A stretch of 64,000 nucleotides of DNA from Nibribacter ruber (GCF_009913235.1 NZ_CP047897.1:3781001-3845000), one strand, 5' to 3'. Positions 41,580-51,201 are shown, numbered from the stretch's first letter. Notes: a model not told the origin generated them from the letters alone. Translations and numbers: made by a program.

Positions 41580-44216
41580 ATGACGTCTATCCCAAAAACA
41601 TATAACCCCAAAGAAGTAGAGGACAAGTGGTACGCCACCTGGCTGGAGCGCGGTTTCTTCAAATCTAAGCCCAATCCTAAAAAGGAGCCTTACACCGTGG
41701 TGATTCCGCCGCCCAACGTGACGGGTGTCTTGCACATGGGCCACATGCTCAACAATACCATCCAGGATATTTTGGTGCGTAGAGCGCGTATGCAAGGCAA
41801 AGAGGCATGCTGGGTGCCGGGCACCGACCATGCGTCCATCGCTACTGAGGCCCGGGTGGTGAACATGCTCAAGGAAAAAGGCATCGAGAAGAAAGACATC
41901 AGCCGTGAGGAATTCTTGAAGTACGCTTTTGAGTGGAAAGAGAAGTACGGCGGTATCATTCTGGAGCAGTTGAAGAAACTGGGCGCCTCTTGTGACTGGG
42001 ACCGTACCCGTTTCACCATGGAGCCCGACCTGACCGCGGCCGTGATTGAAGTGTTTGTGGACCTGTACCGCAAAGGCCTCATCTACCGCGGTGTGCGCAT
42101 GGTCAACTGGGACCCACAAGGCTTAACCGCGCTGTCTGACGAGGAGGTAAACTTCAAGCAGGTAAATGGTAAGCTGTACTATTTGCACTATGCCATTGAA
42201 GGCTCTGACGAGGTATTAACCGTGGCGACCAAACGCCCTGAGACAATCATGGGCGATGTGGCCATCTGCGTGCACCCGCAAGACCCGCGCTATCAGCATC
42301 TGGAAGGCAAGAAAGCCATCATTCCGTTGGTAAACCGCGCCATTCCCATCATTTTTGATGAGTACGTGGACATTGAGTTCGGGACGGGGGTATTGAAAGT
42401 GACGCCTGCCCATGACATCAATGACTATGAACTGGGCGTGAAGCACAACCTGCCTAGCATTGACGTCTTGAATGACAACGGTACCATCCATGAGCGCGCT
42501 GGCCTGTACGTAGGCGAAGACCGTTTTGTGGTGCGTAAGAAAATCACGAAAGAACTAGAGGCCAAAGGCTTGCTAGAGAAGGTAGAGGATTCTGTAACCA
42601 ACGTCGGGTTTTCTGAGCGCACAGACGCCGTCATTGAACCCAAGCTGTCTATGCAGTGGTGGTGCAAAATGGAGGAGATGGCCAAGCCTGCGCTGGAGAA
42701 CGTGATGAACGACAACATCAAGTTGCACCCGCCCAAGTTCAAGAACATGTACCGTTCCTGGATGGAAAACGTGCGCGACTGGTGTATTTCGCGTCAGTTA
42801 TGGTGGGGTCAGCAGATTCCGGCGTATTACCTGCCTAACGGAACCTTTGTAGTAGCCACTACGCCAGAAGAAGCCTTACGCCTGGCACAGGAGCAAAGCG
42901 GTGATGCCAGCCTTCAGCTATCTGACCTTCGTCAGGACGAGGATGTGTTGGATACCTGGTTCTCTTCGTGGTTATGGCCTATCTCTGTGTTTGACGGTTT
43001 CAAAGACCCAGACAACGAGGATATCCTGTATTATTACCCAACCAATGACCTGGTAACTGCCCCTGAGATTCTGTTCTTCTGGGTAGCGCGTATGATTATG
43101 GCCGGTTATGAGTTCAGAAAGGAATTGCCGTTCAAGAACGTATACCTGACCGGTATTGTGCGTGATGCACAGGGCCGTAAAATGTCTAAGTCACTGGGCA
43201 ACTCGCCAGACCCGTTGGTATTGATTGAGCAGTACGGCGCCGATGGCGTGCGTGCGGGTATGTTGTTCAGCTCCCCAGCCGGGAATGACCTGTTGTTTGA
43301 CGAGAAATTGTGCGAGCAGGGGCGTAACTTCAGCAACAAAATCTGGAACGCGTTCCGTCTTATTAACGGCTGGGATGTAGATGCTTCTTTGCCTAACCCG
43401 AATGAGAAGGCCATCAAGTGGTTTGACTCTAAGTTCAATGAGTCTCTCAACATTCTGGAAGACCATTTTGAGAAGTTCAGAATCTCTGATGCCTTGCTCA
43501 CGGTGTACAAACTGGTGTGGGATGATTTCTGCTCGTCTTACCTGGAGATGATTAAACCAGCCTTCGGGTCACCTATTGACGCCGGTACCTTGCAGGCCAC
43601 CAATGAGTTCCTGGAAAAACTCATGAAGGTGTTGCATCCGTTTATGCCGTTCATCACCGAGGAAATCTGGAACTCCATGGCAGAGCGCGCGCCTAAGGAC
43701 TGTCTAGTAGTAGCGCCTTGGCCAGCACAAGGCCGCGTAGACGCCGACATCCTGCGCAACATGGAATACGTCCTAAATGTGGTTGGCCAAATCAGGAACC
43801 TGCGCAACAGCAAGAACCTGTCGCCGGCCAAGAAACTGGCCTTGCACGTGCGGTTGAACGAAGGCAAAAACGCGATTGCTGGCTATGAAGTCTTGGTAAG
43901 CAAACTAGCCAACTTAAGCGAAATCCAGGAGACCGAACAGCCTCTAGACAGCGCCTTGTCTTTTGTGGTGGACAGCTCTGAGTTCTTCATTCCGATGGAA
44001 GGCACCATTGACGCCGCCGCTGAACGCGAGCGCATCTTGAAGGAACTGGACTATACCAAAGGCTTCTTAGCGTCAGTGGATAAAAAGCTGAGCAATGAGC
44101 GCTTTGTGGCCGGTGCCCCAGACGCGGTTATCAATGCAGAACGTAAAAAGCAAGCTGACGCCGAAGCGAAGATCGCGGCTTTAGAGCAAAGCCTGTCGGC
44201 CTTGCCTTTAGAGTAA
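41580..44216 (+). CDS. valS: Valyl-tRNA synthetase
   Basis: An 878-residue class I synthetase that charges tRNA-Val. It has the HIGH-type motif HMGH (52-55), the KMSKS motif at 534-538, and [14 protein letters not shown]. The long CP1 editing insertion (about 180-345) and the C-terminal arm (coiled coil with [17 protein letters not shown] [18 protein letters not shown]) are both present, as is the W-W motif [12 protein letters not shown]. It is preceded by a word repeat, has its own promoter box, and is followed by a terminator. Confidence 0.97.
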   Translation: MTSIPKTYNPKEVEDKWYATWLERGFFKSKPNPKKEPYTVVIPPPNVTGVLHMGHMLNNTIQDILVRRARMQGKEACWVPGTDHASIATEARVVNMLKEKGIEKKDISREEFLKYAFEWKEKYGGIILEQLKKLGASCDWDRTRFTMEPDLTAAVIEVFVDLYRKGLIYRGVRMVNWDPQGLTALSDEEVNFKQVNGKLYYLHYAIEGSDEVLTVATKRPETIMGDVAICVHPQDPRYQHLEGKKAIIPLVNRAIPIIFDEYVDIEFGTGVLKVTPAHDINDYELGVKHNLPSIDVLNDNGTIHERAGLYVGEDRFVVRKKITKELEAKGLLEKVEDSVTNVGFSERTDAVIEPKLSMQWWCKMEEMAKPALENVMNDNIKLHPPKFKNMYRSWMENVRDWCISRQLWWGQQIPAYYLPNGTFVVATTPEEALRLAQEQSGDASLQLSDLRQDEDVLDTWFSSWLWPISVFDGFKDPDNEDILYYYPTNDLVTAPEILFFWVARMIMAGYEFRKELPFKNVYLTGIVRDAQGRKMSKSLGNSPDPLVLIEQYGADGVRAGMLFSSPAGNDLLFDEKLCEQGRNFSNKIWNAFRLINGWDVDASLPNPNEKAIKWFDSKFNESLNILEDHFEKFRISDALLTVYKLVWDDFCSSYLEMIKPAFGSPIDAGTLQATNEFLEKLMKVLHPFMPFITEEIWNSMAERAPKDCLVVAPWPAQGRVDADILRNMEYVLNVVGQIRNLRNSKNLSPAKKLALHVRLNEGKNAIAGYEVLVSKLANLSEIQETEQPLDSALSFVVDSSEFFIPMEGTIDAAAERERILKELDYTKGFLASVDKKLSNERFVAGAPDAVINAERKKQADAEAKIAALEQSLSALPLE

Positions 44217-44233
44217 TTTCTAGAAAAGTGCTA

Positions 44234-44270
44234 TAAAAAAGCGGTTACTCTGTAAAGGGTAACCGCTTTT
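44234..44270 (+). terminator. Terminator of valS
   Basis: AAAAAAGCGGTTAC / GTAACCGCTTTT stem with T-rich tail. Confidence 0.85.
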
Positions 44271-44317
44271 GTTTTTGAGGGTCAATCGCTTTAAAATGTC
44301 ATTCTTGTAAATGCCCT

Positions 44318-44520
44318 TGCCAAGTGCAGATTCTCCCCTTGAGGGGAGCGCAGAGGGGTGTTTACACAGGAGAGCACATATTGCTTTTGCTAGTGGTCAT
44401 CCTGAGTATTATATAAGTAGCTCTAATCGTAAAAATTGAATTCTCCAATTGCCAAAGCTATTACCAGCAGATGCAGACACCCCTCTGCGCTCCCCTCAAG
44501 GGGAGAATCTGCGCTTGGCA
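44318..44520. mobile_element. MITE-like element with 44-bp inverted ends
   Basis: The ends 44318-44361 and 44477-44520 are inverse complements with one mismatch in 44. Each begins TGCCAAG, contains a TCTCCCCTTGAGGGGAG palindrome and reaches AGAGGGGTGT inward. The 115-bp middle codes for nothing. No target-site duplication is evident. Its arm sequences recur, diverged, at 23300-23469 and 50630-50707. Confidence 0.6.
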
Positions 44521-44546
44521 GAAGTTGTTGGCATTGAGCGACCTTA

Positions 44547-44584
44547 GCATTTTGGCCTGTTTTCTAGAAAACAAGCCAAAAACG
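44547..44584. repeat. 38-bp palindromic element, copy 19
   Basis: Centre TA; left end GCATTTT in place of CGTTTTT. It lies 15 bp after the stop of the minus-strand gene. Confidence 0.8.
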
Positions 44585-44599
44585 AATCATCACAATGTA

Positions 44600-45145
44600 T
44601 TACAGTTTATAAGAATCCAACCTGGTCCAGGTGATGGTATCATCAGCCACGGCGTATTTTAACAGCATATGGCCGCCGTTGTGGCCGTCTTCAAAATAGG
44701 CCATGGCGTAGCGGTCGTTCAAAATGCGGATGTCCCGGATGGCCATGGTCCCGCCCATGGAGCCGGTGGCGTTGAGGATGGTTTTCTGGCGGCGCATCAA
44801 GTCGTTCATCAAATCAGCCTCTGGGTTTTTAAGGCCTTTGCGTTGCAGGCGTTGAATGTCTCCGGCGCTCAAAGTGCCTAACTCGTCCTCAAAACTGGTG
44901 GAAGGCGGAGGCGTCACGATGTCTTCTTCCTGTGTACTTGGATTAATTGCTGTACTGGTGTCTTTAGGCGCAGGATTTTGCACGGGTGGCGAAGAACGGG
45001 TATAGCGTTGCAGTTGCTGTTCCAGGCTGGTGATTTTGTTGTTGGCGCTGGCTAATTGGCTTTCGGCCTGGCTTTGGCCCCAATAAAAGTAGATGGCCAG
45101 AAACAGTACGAAGGCCAGGAAGATTAAAAATAAGGTGTTTTTCAT
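44600..45145 (-). CDS. Membrane-anchored hypothetical protein
   Basis: A 181-residue protein with one N-terminal membrane helix (residues 4-22), then a coiled-coil-like stretch (QAESQLASANNKITSLEQQL), a Pro/Thr/Ser-rich linker and a compact C-terminal domain (GSMGGTMAIRDIRILNDRYA then FEDGHNGGHMLLKY). It resembles secreted or periplasmic small proteins in Bacteroidota, but I recognise no family. It is flanked on both sides by 38-bp palindromes. Confidence 0.72.
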   Translation of the reverse strand: MKNTLFLIFLAFVLFLAIYFYWGQSQAESQLASANNKITSLEQQLQRYTRSSPPVQNPAPKDTSTAINPSTQEEDIVTPPPSTSFEDELGTLSAGDIQRLQRKGLKNPEADLMNDLMRRQKTILNATGSMGGTMAIRDIRILNDRYAMAYFEDGHNGGHMLLKYAVADDTITWTRLDSYKL

Positions 45146-45217
45146 AGTAGTAGATGTAGACCTGCATCAGCAAGATACAGCTTTTACTATATTCTGGGCT
45201 TGCGGGTTCTATCTTTT

Positions 45218-45255
45218 CGTTTTCAGGCTATTTCTTATAAAATAGCCTGAAAACG
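45218..45255. repeat. 38-bp palindromic element, copy 20 (compensated)
   Basis: The arms CGTTTTCAGGCTATTT and AAATAGCCTGAAAACG match perfectly yet differ from the common form at several positions on both sides. Still 38 bp; centre TA. Confidence 0.9.
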
Positions 45256-45259
45256 AGGG

Positions 45260-45294
45260 CATAAAAAAGCCTCTCCCAGGTGGGAAAGGCTTTT
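45260..45294 (-). terminator. Terminator of the E2 gene
   Basis: AAAAAGCCTCTCCCA / TGGGAAAGGCTTTTT stem (with one mismatch), 21 bp after the E2 stop on the minus strand. Confidence 0.8.
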
Positions 45295-45314
45295 TGCAAA
45301 AGTATATCTTCTAA

Positions 45315-46679
45315 TTAAATAGCAGTGTTCGGGTCAAATGCTTCTAGGTAGTCTGCCACACGGCGCACAAACATACCGCCCAAAGAACCGTCCACTACAC
45401 GGTGGTCATAGGAGTGCGATAGGAACATGAACTGACGAATGCCTATCAAGTCACCTTCTGGCGTCTCAATGACGGCAGGCTTCTTCTTAATGGCGCCCAC
45501 GGCCATGATGGCCACCTGCGGTTGCATGATAATAGGCGTACCCATCACATTCCCAAATGAGCCTACGTTGGAAACGGTGTAGGTTGGGTCTGCTAGGTCG
45601 GCGGCGGTCAGCTTATTGATGCGGGCGCGGTTGGCCAGGTCATTCAGCTTTTTAGAGATGCCGTTCAGGTTCAGCTGATCTGCGTTATGGATAACCGGTA
45701 CAATCAAGTTGCCAGAAGGCAAGGCCACAGCTACGCCAATGTTGATGTCGCGCTTTTTAATGATTCTGTCGCCGTCTACGCTTACATTGATCATCGGGAA
45801 GTCTTTGATGGCTTTCACGATAGCTTCAATGAAGATAGGGGTGAAGGTCAGGTTCTCGCCTTCGCGCTTTTTGTACGCGTCCTTCATCTTGTTTCTCCAG
45901 TTCACAATGTTGGTCACGTCTGCCTCTACAAAAGAAGTCACGTGCGGAGAGATGCGTTTGCTGTCCACCATGCGCTGAGAAATCATCTTGCGCATGCGGT
46001 CCATCTCAATAATCTCTACGTTGCCGCTATAGCTCTGCGCCGGGGCAGAAGGAGCAGAAACCGCCGCTGGAGCTGGTGCCGCTGGCTGTGGAGCAGGAGC
46101 GGAGGCTGGTTGGGCAACTGGTTGCGGAGCTGGGGCAGAAGCCGCCGGAGCGCCGCTCTGACGGTTGGCCACATACTCCAAAATATCTTTCTTAGACACA
46201 CGGCCTTCTTTGCCAGTACCTGGGATGTACTCCAGTTCCTGCATAGAGATGCCTTCCTCGCGGGCAATGTTCATCACCAACGGAGAGTAGAAACGCCCCG
46301 AGGCTGGTTGCTCTAAACGCTGAGACACCTGGGCAGAAGCCTGAGGAGCCTCGGCTGGGTGAGCCGCCGGTTGCGTGGTAGGTTGGGTGGCCGGAGCCGC
46401 TTGGGCCGCTGGGGTAGAAGCATAAGGAGTATCATCTCCGCCGGTGCTAATGATGGCAATAGGAGCGCCTACGGCTACTACCTGGCCTTCCTGCACCAGA
46501 ATTTCTTTCAACACACCGCCTTGGATGGCTGGTACCTCAGTGTCCACTTTGTCAGTGGCTACTTCCAGTACAGACTCATCCTGCTCAATGGTGTCGCCTA
46601 CTTGCTTCAACCATTTCAAGACAGTGCCTTCCATGATACTCTCGCCCATTTTGGGCATCACCATTTCTACAAGGGCCAT
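45315..46679 (-). CDS. 2-oxoacid dehydrogenase E2 (dihydrolipoyl acyltransferase)
   Basis: A 454-residue E2 protein: lipoyl domain (about 1-78, Lys44 in ATDKVDTEVP), an Ala/Pro/Gln-rich linker, a peripheral-subunit-binding domain (about 131-172, ISMQELEYIPGTGKEGRV), another Ala/Pro linker and the catalytic domain with SHSYDHRVVDGS (His426, Asp430). It moves an acyl group to CoA. The E1 and E3 partners are absent from the window, so it could belong to the branched-chain, 2-oxoglutarate or pyruvate complex; the single lipoyl domain and sequence favour a branched-chain type. Confidence 0.9.
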   Translation of the reverse strand: MALVEMVMPKMGESIMEGTVLKWLKQVGDTIEQDESVLEVATDKVDTEVPAIQGGVLKEILVQEGQVVAVGAPIAIISTGGDDTPYASTPAAQAAPATQPTTQPAAHPAEAPQASAQVSQRLEQPASGRFYSPLVMNIAREEGISMQELEYIPGTGKEGRVSKKDILEYVANRQSGAPAASAPAPQPVAQPASAPAPQPAAPAPAAVSAPSAPAQSYSGNVEIIEMDRMRKMISQRMVDSKRISPHVTSFVEADVTNIVNWRNKMKDAYKKREGENLTFTPIFIEAIVKAIKDFPMINVSVDGDRIIKKRDINIGVAVALPSGNLIVPVIHNADQLNLNGISKKLNDLANRARINKLTAADLADPTYTVSNVGSFGNVMGTPIIMQPQVAIMAVGAIKKKPAVIETPEGDLIGIRQFMFLSHSYDHRVVDGSLGGMFVRRVADYLEAFDPNTAI

Positions 46680-46694
46680 ATTATCAGTTTAATT

Positions 46695-46826
46695 CAGTTA
46701 ACAGTTATTAGTAAATAATAAACAGTAAGCAGTAATGGGATACGCTAGGGGCAAAACACAGCAAGGCATTGTCTGTAGTGTTCTGTCTGTAAAGAGTTGA
46801 ATGATAACTGATTACTGATAACTGCT
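46695..46826. repeat. Inverted pair of CAGTTATTAGTAA-type word repeats
   Basis: Left (46695-46736): CAGTTAACAGTTATTAGTAA, then AACAGTAAGCAGTAAT. Right (46801-46826): ATGATAACTGATTACTGATA, its approximate reverse complement. About 64 bp lies between. It fills the gap between cinA and the E2 gene. Confidence 0.55.
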
Positions 46827-46880
46827 ACCTTTTTACTGTATTCTCTCTAACGCTTGTTAGGCAAATTTAGAGTTTTTTAC

Positions 46881-48143
46881 CTATTCCTCAACCGGGCCGG
46901 GCAAACTTTGCCGAATGAGGTTCAAGGCCTGCAAGGCCGTGTACTCAATGTTGAGCAGGCGAGACTTGTTATAATTGAGCTTTTTGGCGATGGTTTGTGT
47001 GGCATCTGAGTATGCAATCCAGATAGTGCCCACCGGTTTGTCTGGCGTTCCGCCGCCTGGACCGGCTATTCCGCTGGTGGCAATGCCCACGTCGGTGCCC
47101 ATCTTACGGCGCACGCCCTCGGCCATCTGGCGCACTACCTCGCCGCTTACTGCGCCGTATTTGTCCAGAATGTCCTGTTCTACGCCCAGCTCATTTATTT
47201 TCACATAGTTGTCATAGGCAATGATGCCGCCCTTGTAATACATGGAGCTACCAGGCACGCTGGTCAGTTTATGGCCAATGAGACCGCCGGTACAGCTCTC
47301 TGCGGTAGAAATGGTGTAGTTGCGGCCGTTCAAGAGCATGCCTACGGTTTCTTCTAAAGAAATCTCGCCGTACCCAAAGATATATTCAGGGATGAGGTCG
47401 CTTAGTTTACCTACTTCGCGCATCATCTGGTCTTCTAAATCATCAATGCCATTATACACGCCCGTCAAGCGTAACCTCACGCCAGACAGATTGGGTAAAT
47501 AGGCCAGCTTTAGATTGGTGGGCAGGTTGTCTTCCCAATCTGAGATGGTGTCTGCCAAAAAAGACTCGCCCAAGCCAATAGTCTGGATGACCTTGTGGTT
47601 GATTTCGGGGAGCTGGAAATGGGCTTGCAGATATGGCAAAATGTCATTGGTCATCATGCCTTTCATCTCAAACGGTACGCCGGGCATGGAGACAATAATG
47701 TGCTCATTTTCTTCAAACAGCATGCCTGGGGCAGTACCCAATGTGTTTAAAATAGGGGTACAGGTGGCTGGTAAATAGGCCTGTTGTTGGTTGGTGACCG
47801 TGAGTGGGCGGTTGTATTTCTTGAAAATAGCCACCACGTTGTCCAGTGACGGTTGGTGTAGTTGCAGGTGCGTCTTGAAATACTTGGTGAGCGTATGCTT
47901 GGTCAAGTCGTCTTTGGTAGGGCCCAAACCACCGGTCATCAGAATAACCTGAGCCCGTGTTTTGGCGATGTCCAAAGCTTCTTCTATCGCGTCCGGGCTG
48001 TCAGAAATGGAGGTGATTTGCTTTACCTTGATTCCAATTTTCCCTAGTTCTTCTCCCATCCAGGCAGAGTTGGTGTCCACCACTTGCCCGTACAGCAGTT
48101 CATCGCCTATGGTGATAATTTCTGCCGATACCTCCTGTTTCAT
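46881..48143 (-). CDS. cinA: CinA family protein (nicotinamide-nucleotide amidohydrolase type)
   Basis: A 420-residue protein with two domains. The N-terminal MoaB/MogA-like (COG1058) domain has AEIITIGDELLYGQVVDTNS and LMTGGLGPTKDDLTK. The C-terminal PncC-like domain has STAESCTGGLIGHKLTSVPG, YKGGIIAYDNYVKI, GIATSGIAGPGGG and GTIWIAY. Full-length CinA can deamidate nicotinamide mononucleotide and hydrolyse ADP-ribose. It has a promoter box 45 bp upstream and is divergent from the DUF4197 gene. Confidence 0.93.
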   Translation of the reverse strand: MKQEVSAEIITIGDELLYGQVVDTNSAWMGEELGKIGIKVKQITSISDSPDAIEEALDIAKTRAQVILMTGGLGPTKDDLTKHTLTKYFKTHLQLHQPSLDNVVAIFKKYNRPLTVTNQQQAYLPATCTPILNTLGTAPGMLFEENEHIIVSMPGVPFEMKGMMTNDILPYLQAHFQLPEINHKVIQTIGLGESFLADTISDWEDNLPTNLKLAYLPNLSGVRLRLTGVYNGIDDLEDQMMREVGKLSDLIPEYIFGYGEISLEETVGMLLNGRNYTISTAESCTGGLIGHKLTSVPGSSMYYKGGIIAYDNYVKINELGVEQDILDKYGAVSGEVVRQMAEGVRRKMGTDVGIATSGIAGPGGGTPDKPVGTIWIAYSDATQTIAKKLNYNKSRLLNIEYTALQALNLIRQSLPGPVEE

Positions 48144-48188
48144 TTCTTTGGCTTGATTTGTGCGTAACGAGTTTTACCTACGTTATAT

Positions 48189-48196
48189 CAAATGTA
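48189..48196 (-). promoter_or_regulatory. -7 box TACATTTG upstream of cinA
   Basis: An exact TAnnTTTG match 45 bp upstream of the cinA ATG, in the 68-bp divergent region. Confidence 0.55.
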
Positions 48197-48211
48197 ATCA
48201 TGTACGCTCAG

Positions 48212-48952
48212 ATGAAGAAATTAACTACGTCCCCTTTTGTTTTTGGAGCCTTACTATTTTTAGGGTTAACCTCTTGCACGGCCAGTCAGATACAGCAGGC
48301 AGTAGACGGTGCCATTGCCACGCAAACCGGCCGCGGCGGTCCTTTGACGCAGAATGAAGTAGCCATGGGCTTGCGCGAAGCCTTGTCTCAAGGTATTACC
48401 AAAGGTGCCAACCAAGCATCGCAGACCGATGGGTTTTATAAAAACAGCCTTATCAGAATTCCTTTTCCGGCAGACGTACAGCGCGTAGAGAAAACTTTGC
48501 GCAGCATTGGCCTGGGCTCTGAAGTGGACAAATTTGTCATGACCTTGAACCGGGGTGCCGAAGACGCCGCCAAAAGTGCAGTTCCTATTTTTATCAGTGC
48601 CATCAAGCAACTGACCTTCTCAGATGTCTGGAATATTTTGCGTGGGGAGCAAGACGCAGCCACTCAATTCTTGAAGAGAACCACTACGTCGCAGTTGACG
48701 CAGGCGTTCAGACCGGTCATCAAGAACTCTTTGGACAAAGTGAATGCCACGCGGTATTACACAGACCTGGTGAACAGGTATAACAAGATTCCTATGGTGC
48801 AGAAAGCCAACCCAGATTTAGAGTCTTATGCCACGCAAAAGGCCATTGACGGACTGTTTATTCTGGTAGCACAAGAGGAGGCTAACATCAGAGAAAACCC
48901 AATTGCCAGAACTACTGAGCTGTTGCGCAGAGTGTTCGGAAGCAAGGGATAA
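48212..48952 (+). CDS. DUF4197 lipoprotein
   Basis: A 246-residue protein of the DUF4197 family. I start at ATG 48212 (MKKLTTSPFV) because this puts a lipobox LGLTSC at residues 15-20; longer frames disturb the signal. The mature protein is mostly helical (NEVAMGLREALSQGITKGAN, FSDVWNILRGEQDAATQFLK, YNKIPMVQKANPDLESYAT). It is exported and lipid-anchored. Function of the family is unknown. Confidence 0.85.
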   Translation: MKKLTTSPFVFGALLFLGLTSCTASQIQQAVDGAIATQTGRGGPLTQNEVAMGLREALSQGITKGANQASQTDGFYKNSLIRIPFPADVQRVEKTLRSIGLGSEVDKFVMTLNRGAEDAAKSAVPIFISAIKQLTFSDVWNILRGEQDAATQFLKRTTTSQLTQAFRPVIKNSLDKVNATRYYTDLVNRYNKIPMVQKANPDLESYATQKAIDGLFILVAQEEANIRENPIARTTELLRRVFGSKG

Positions 48953-48965
48953 GAAATACTTTACC

Positions 48966-49003
48966 CGTTTTTAGCCTATTTTTTCGAAAATAGATTAAAA
49001 ACG
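48966..49003. repeat. 38-bp palindromic element, copy 21
   Basis: Centre TC, partly diverged. The flanks TTACC and GGTAA continue the symmetry for 5 bp. It lies 13 bp after the DUF4197 stop. Confidence 0.8.
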
Positions 49004-49060
49004 GGTAACCTTTTTTGGGTGTGTATGGGTAAAAGGCAAGACTTCACTTGCTTACAACTC

Positions 49061-50344
49061 ATGACATATACCAAACTGCCATATCATCGGCTGGAAAACA
49101 AAGCAGATTTAGACTCCCTTATTGAAGACATCGGTGATTCCCGCATAGTGATGTTGGGCGAAGCATCGCATGGCACCTCTGATTATTATTCCTGGCGCAC
49201 CGCCATCTCCAAACGCTTAATAGAAGAGAAAGGCTTCACGTTCATAGCCGTAGAAGGCGACTGGCCCGACTGCTTCCAAATCAATAAATTTATCAAAGGT
49301 CTTTGTAAGCCGGGCACCAAAGTGTCTGATATTCTCAAGCACTTCAACCGCTGGCCTACCTGGATGTGGGGCAACTGGGAAGTAGCAGCCTTAGTAGAAT
49401 GGCTCAAAGAGCACAATGACCGGCCTAACTCGCTTCCTGTAGGTTTTTATGGCCTGGATGTGTACAGCCTCTGGGATTCTCTTCAGCGTATCATGAAGTA
49501 CCTGGAGAAGCATAAGGACGGCCAGGCCGTGAAAGCCGCCAAAGAAGCCTTCAAGTGCTTTGAGCCCTATAGCTCAGACCCGCAGGAATATGCCCGTGCC
49601 GTGGCCTACGTTTCAGAAGACTGTGAAGAGGAAGTACTCTCCATGCTCCAAGAGCTGGGCAAGCACGAAGCAGATGACCCTAGCAACCCCGAGGCAATTT
49701 TTGACGCCGAGCAGAACGCTTTGGTGGCCGTCAATGCTGAGCGGTATTACAAGGCTATGATTAGAGGCGGCGGAAGCTCTTGGAACGTGCGCGATGAGCA
49801 CATGATGGAAACCCTCAACCGCCTGCTGGAATTCCATGGCCCAGATTCTAAAGTCATTATTTGGGAGCATAATACCCACATAGGCGATGCCCGCTTCACT
49901 GACATGGCCCGCGCTGGCATGGTGAACATTGGTCAGTTGGCCCGTGAGCAACATGGCAATGAGAATGTGTACTTGGTTGGATTTGGCTCTTATGAAGGCT
50001 CTGTGATTGCCGGCAGTGCCTGGGGGGCGCCCATGCAGAAGATGGAAGTACCGCCCGCCCCGCAAGACACGTGGGAGCACTGGCTTCACACCCTCAGCCC
50101 CGCCAATAAACTGTTGTTCTCCCATGAACTAAGGGAGATCCCGGAGGCCCGGCAGCAGATAGGCCACCGAGCCATCGGCGTAGTGTATAACCCCAATCAT
50201 GAAGCCCTCGGGAATTACGTGCCTACCATCATCCCAGAACGCTATGATGCTTTCCTGTACATAGATGAAAGCGAAGCCTTGCGTCCGTTTATTGTGAAGA
50301 CCAAGGAAAAAGAGCCACCAGAGTTATATCCGGCTAATGAATAG
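49061..50344 (+). CDS. Erythromycin-esterase-like protein
   Basis: A 427-residue protein of the EreA/EreB-like superfamily. The start is set at MTYTKLPYHR. Characteristic parts are VMLGEASHGTSDYYSWR (Glu34, His37), FIAVEGDWPDCFQINKFIKG, and IWEHNTHIGDARFTDM. EreA/EreB hydrolyse macrolide lactones, but many chromosomal members of the family lack known activity, so resistance must not be assumed. A single-gene unit with a following terminator. Confidence 0.87.
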   Translation: MTYTKLPYHRLENKADLDSLIEDIGDSRIVMLGEASHGTSDYYSWRTAISKRLIEEKGFTFIAVEGDWPDCFQINKFIKGLCKPGTKVSDILKHFNRWPTWMWGNWEVAALVEWLKEHNDRPNSLPVGFYGLDVYSLWDSLQRIMKYLEKHKDGQAVKAAKEAFKCFEPYSSDPQEYARAVAYVSEDCEEEVLSMLQELGKHEADDPSNPEAIFDAEQNALVAVNAERYYKAMIRGGGSSWNVRDEHMMETLNRLLEFHGPDSKVIIWEHNTHIGDARFTDMARAGMVNIGQLAREQHGNENVYLVGFGSYEGSVIAGSAWGAPMQKMEVPPAPQDTWEHWLHTLSPANKLLFSHELREIPEARQQIGHRAIGVVYNPNHEALGNYVPTIIPERYDAFLYIDESEALRPFIVKTKEKEPPELYPANE

Positions 50345-50360
50345 CTACTCACGATACCTT

Positions 50361-50401
50361 AAAAAGAGAAGCCTGTGCACTTGCATGGGCTTCTTCGTTT
50401 T
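50361..50401 (+). terminator. Terminator of the esterase-like gene
   Basis: AAAAAGAGAAGCC / GGGCTTCTTCGTTTT stem with one mismatch, 17 bp after the stop. Confidence 0.75.
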
Positions 50402-50409
50402 GTGAATTT

Positions 50410-50447
50410 CGTTTTTGGCTTATTTTCTGGAAATCAGGCCAAAAACG
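50410..50447. repeat. 38-bp palindromic element, copy 22
   Basis: Centre TG, some mismatches in the inner arm; flanks GAATTT and AATTC are nearly symmetric too. Confidence 0.85.
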
Positions 50448-50629
50448 AATTCTGATTCCAATCAACTTTTATGTTTTCATCGTCCCGTTCGCCCTATCCG
50501 CCGTTGTTGGTGTTCTCACCAACGACTAGGACTTCCTCTCAATTGTACTGTCGCCACATAAAGGGAGTAGGTGATAACATACAAGTCCTGAGTCTAGGGT
50601 TCTGAGTCAAAGACCATTTCTCACCGCGG

Positions 50630-50707
50630 ATTCTCCCCTTGAGGATTACCCAAACGCGAGTTTAAGGCAGCGATCGGCAGCTCAGTAGAGGGGTGTTTAC
50701 ACAAGCA
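50630..50707 (+). repeat. GCGGATTCTCCCCTTGAGGA block
   Basis: The same order of words as at 23392-23469: GATTCTCC, GAGGATT-CCCAAACG, GCAG and finally AGAGGGGTGTTTACAC, as in the MITE-like arms at 44318. Confidence 0.55.
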
Positions 50708-51054
50708 GATAATAATTTCCTCTTCTGATTCCCAACAACTTTTCCCAAGTCTCTTCCTCAATTACTTTCTGCTCAGGTTTGTCACTTTTCTCCTTGATGA
50801 GAAAAGTAACCAAAAGAATCAAGAAGAAAAGAAACTCGCTGCCGCTCAGACAGCTTTTCTTCGGAGTGTGCACCTGGCTATAGTAATCTGTTTCATGGCT
50901 GACTTACGCTACTGCCACATGACAGGCTGTTGCTTTCTCCCTCGGGCAAAGAGACTTAAACTGACCAGTCTCTTTTCCCTCGGTCAAGGGTAGGCGGGTT
51001 GCTAGGTGAGTCGTTGCAATGCCTGCATCCGCTGGCGCGGGTAAACAAGAAATG

Positions 51055-51092
51055 CGTTTTTGGGCTGTTTTCTGGAAAACAGCCCAAAAACG
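51055..51092. repeat. 38-bp palindromic element, copy 23 (compensated)
   Basis: Perfect arms with GGGCTG / CAGCCC in place of GGCCTG / CAGGCC, centre TG. The flanks AATG and CATT extend the symmetry by 4 bp. Confidence 0.92.
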
Positions 51093-51163
51093 CATTGCAA
51101 GACTCGCGACTCAAGACTCTTCATGACCTCGTAGTGCGCGCAGCTCCTGCGAGTGTCTAACCG

Positions 51164-51201
51164 CGTTTTTAGCCTCCTTTCAAGAAAACAGGCCAAAAAC
51201 G
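51164..51201. repeat. 38-bp palindromic element, copy 24
   Basis: Centre AA, a few mismatches; ends 4 bp after the stop codon of the ABC ATPase gene. Only 71 bp from copy 23. Confidence 0.85.

Larger units (their letters stand above)
44217..44599. other. 383-bp gap between convergent genes with a MITE-like element
   Basis: Terminator (44234-44270), a 203-bp element with 44-bp inverted ends (44318-44520), and palindrome copy 19 (44547-44584). No gene. Confidence 0.75.

Noticed and set aside
45687-46316. 209-residue plus-strand ORF over the E2 gene
   Set aside because: Shadow of the repeated Ala/Pro linker of the E2 protein on the opposite strand; biased composition (Arg, Ser, Trp, Gly).
49061-50344. 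Antibiotic resistance gene call
   Set aside because: The family resemblance to erythromycin esterases is clear, but many chromosomal relatives have no shown macrolide activity, and the context is not mobile.
50904-51196. Two short minus-strand ORFs in the repeat island
   Set aside because: They consist of palindrome copies 23 and 24 and other repeats read in frame; no protein family.
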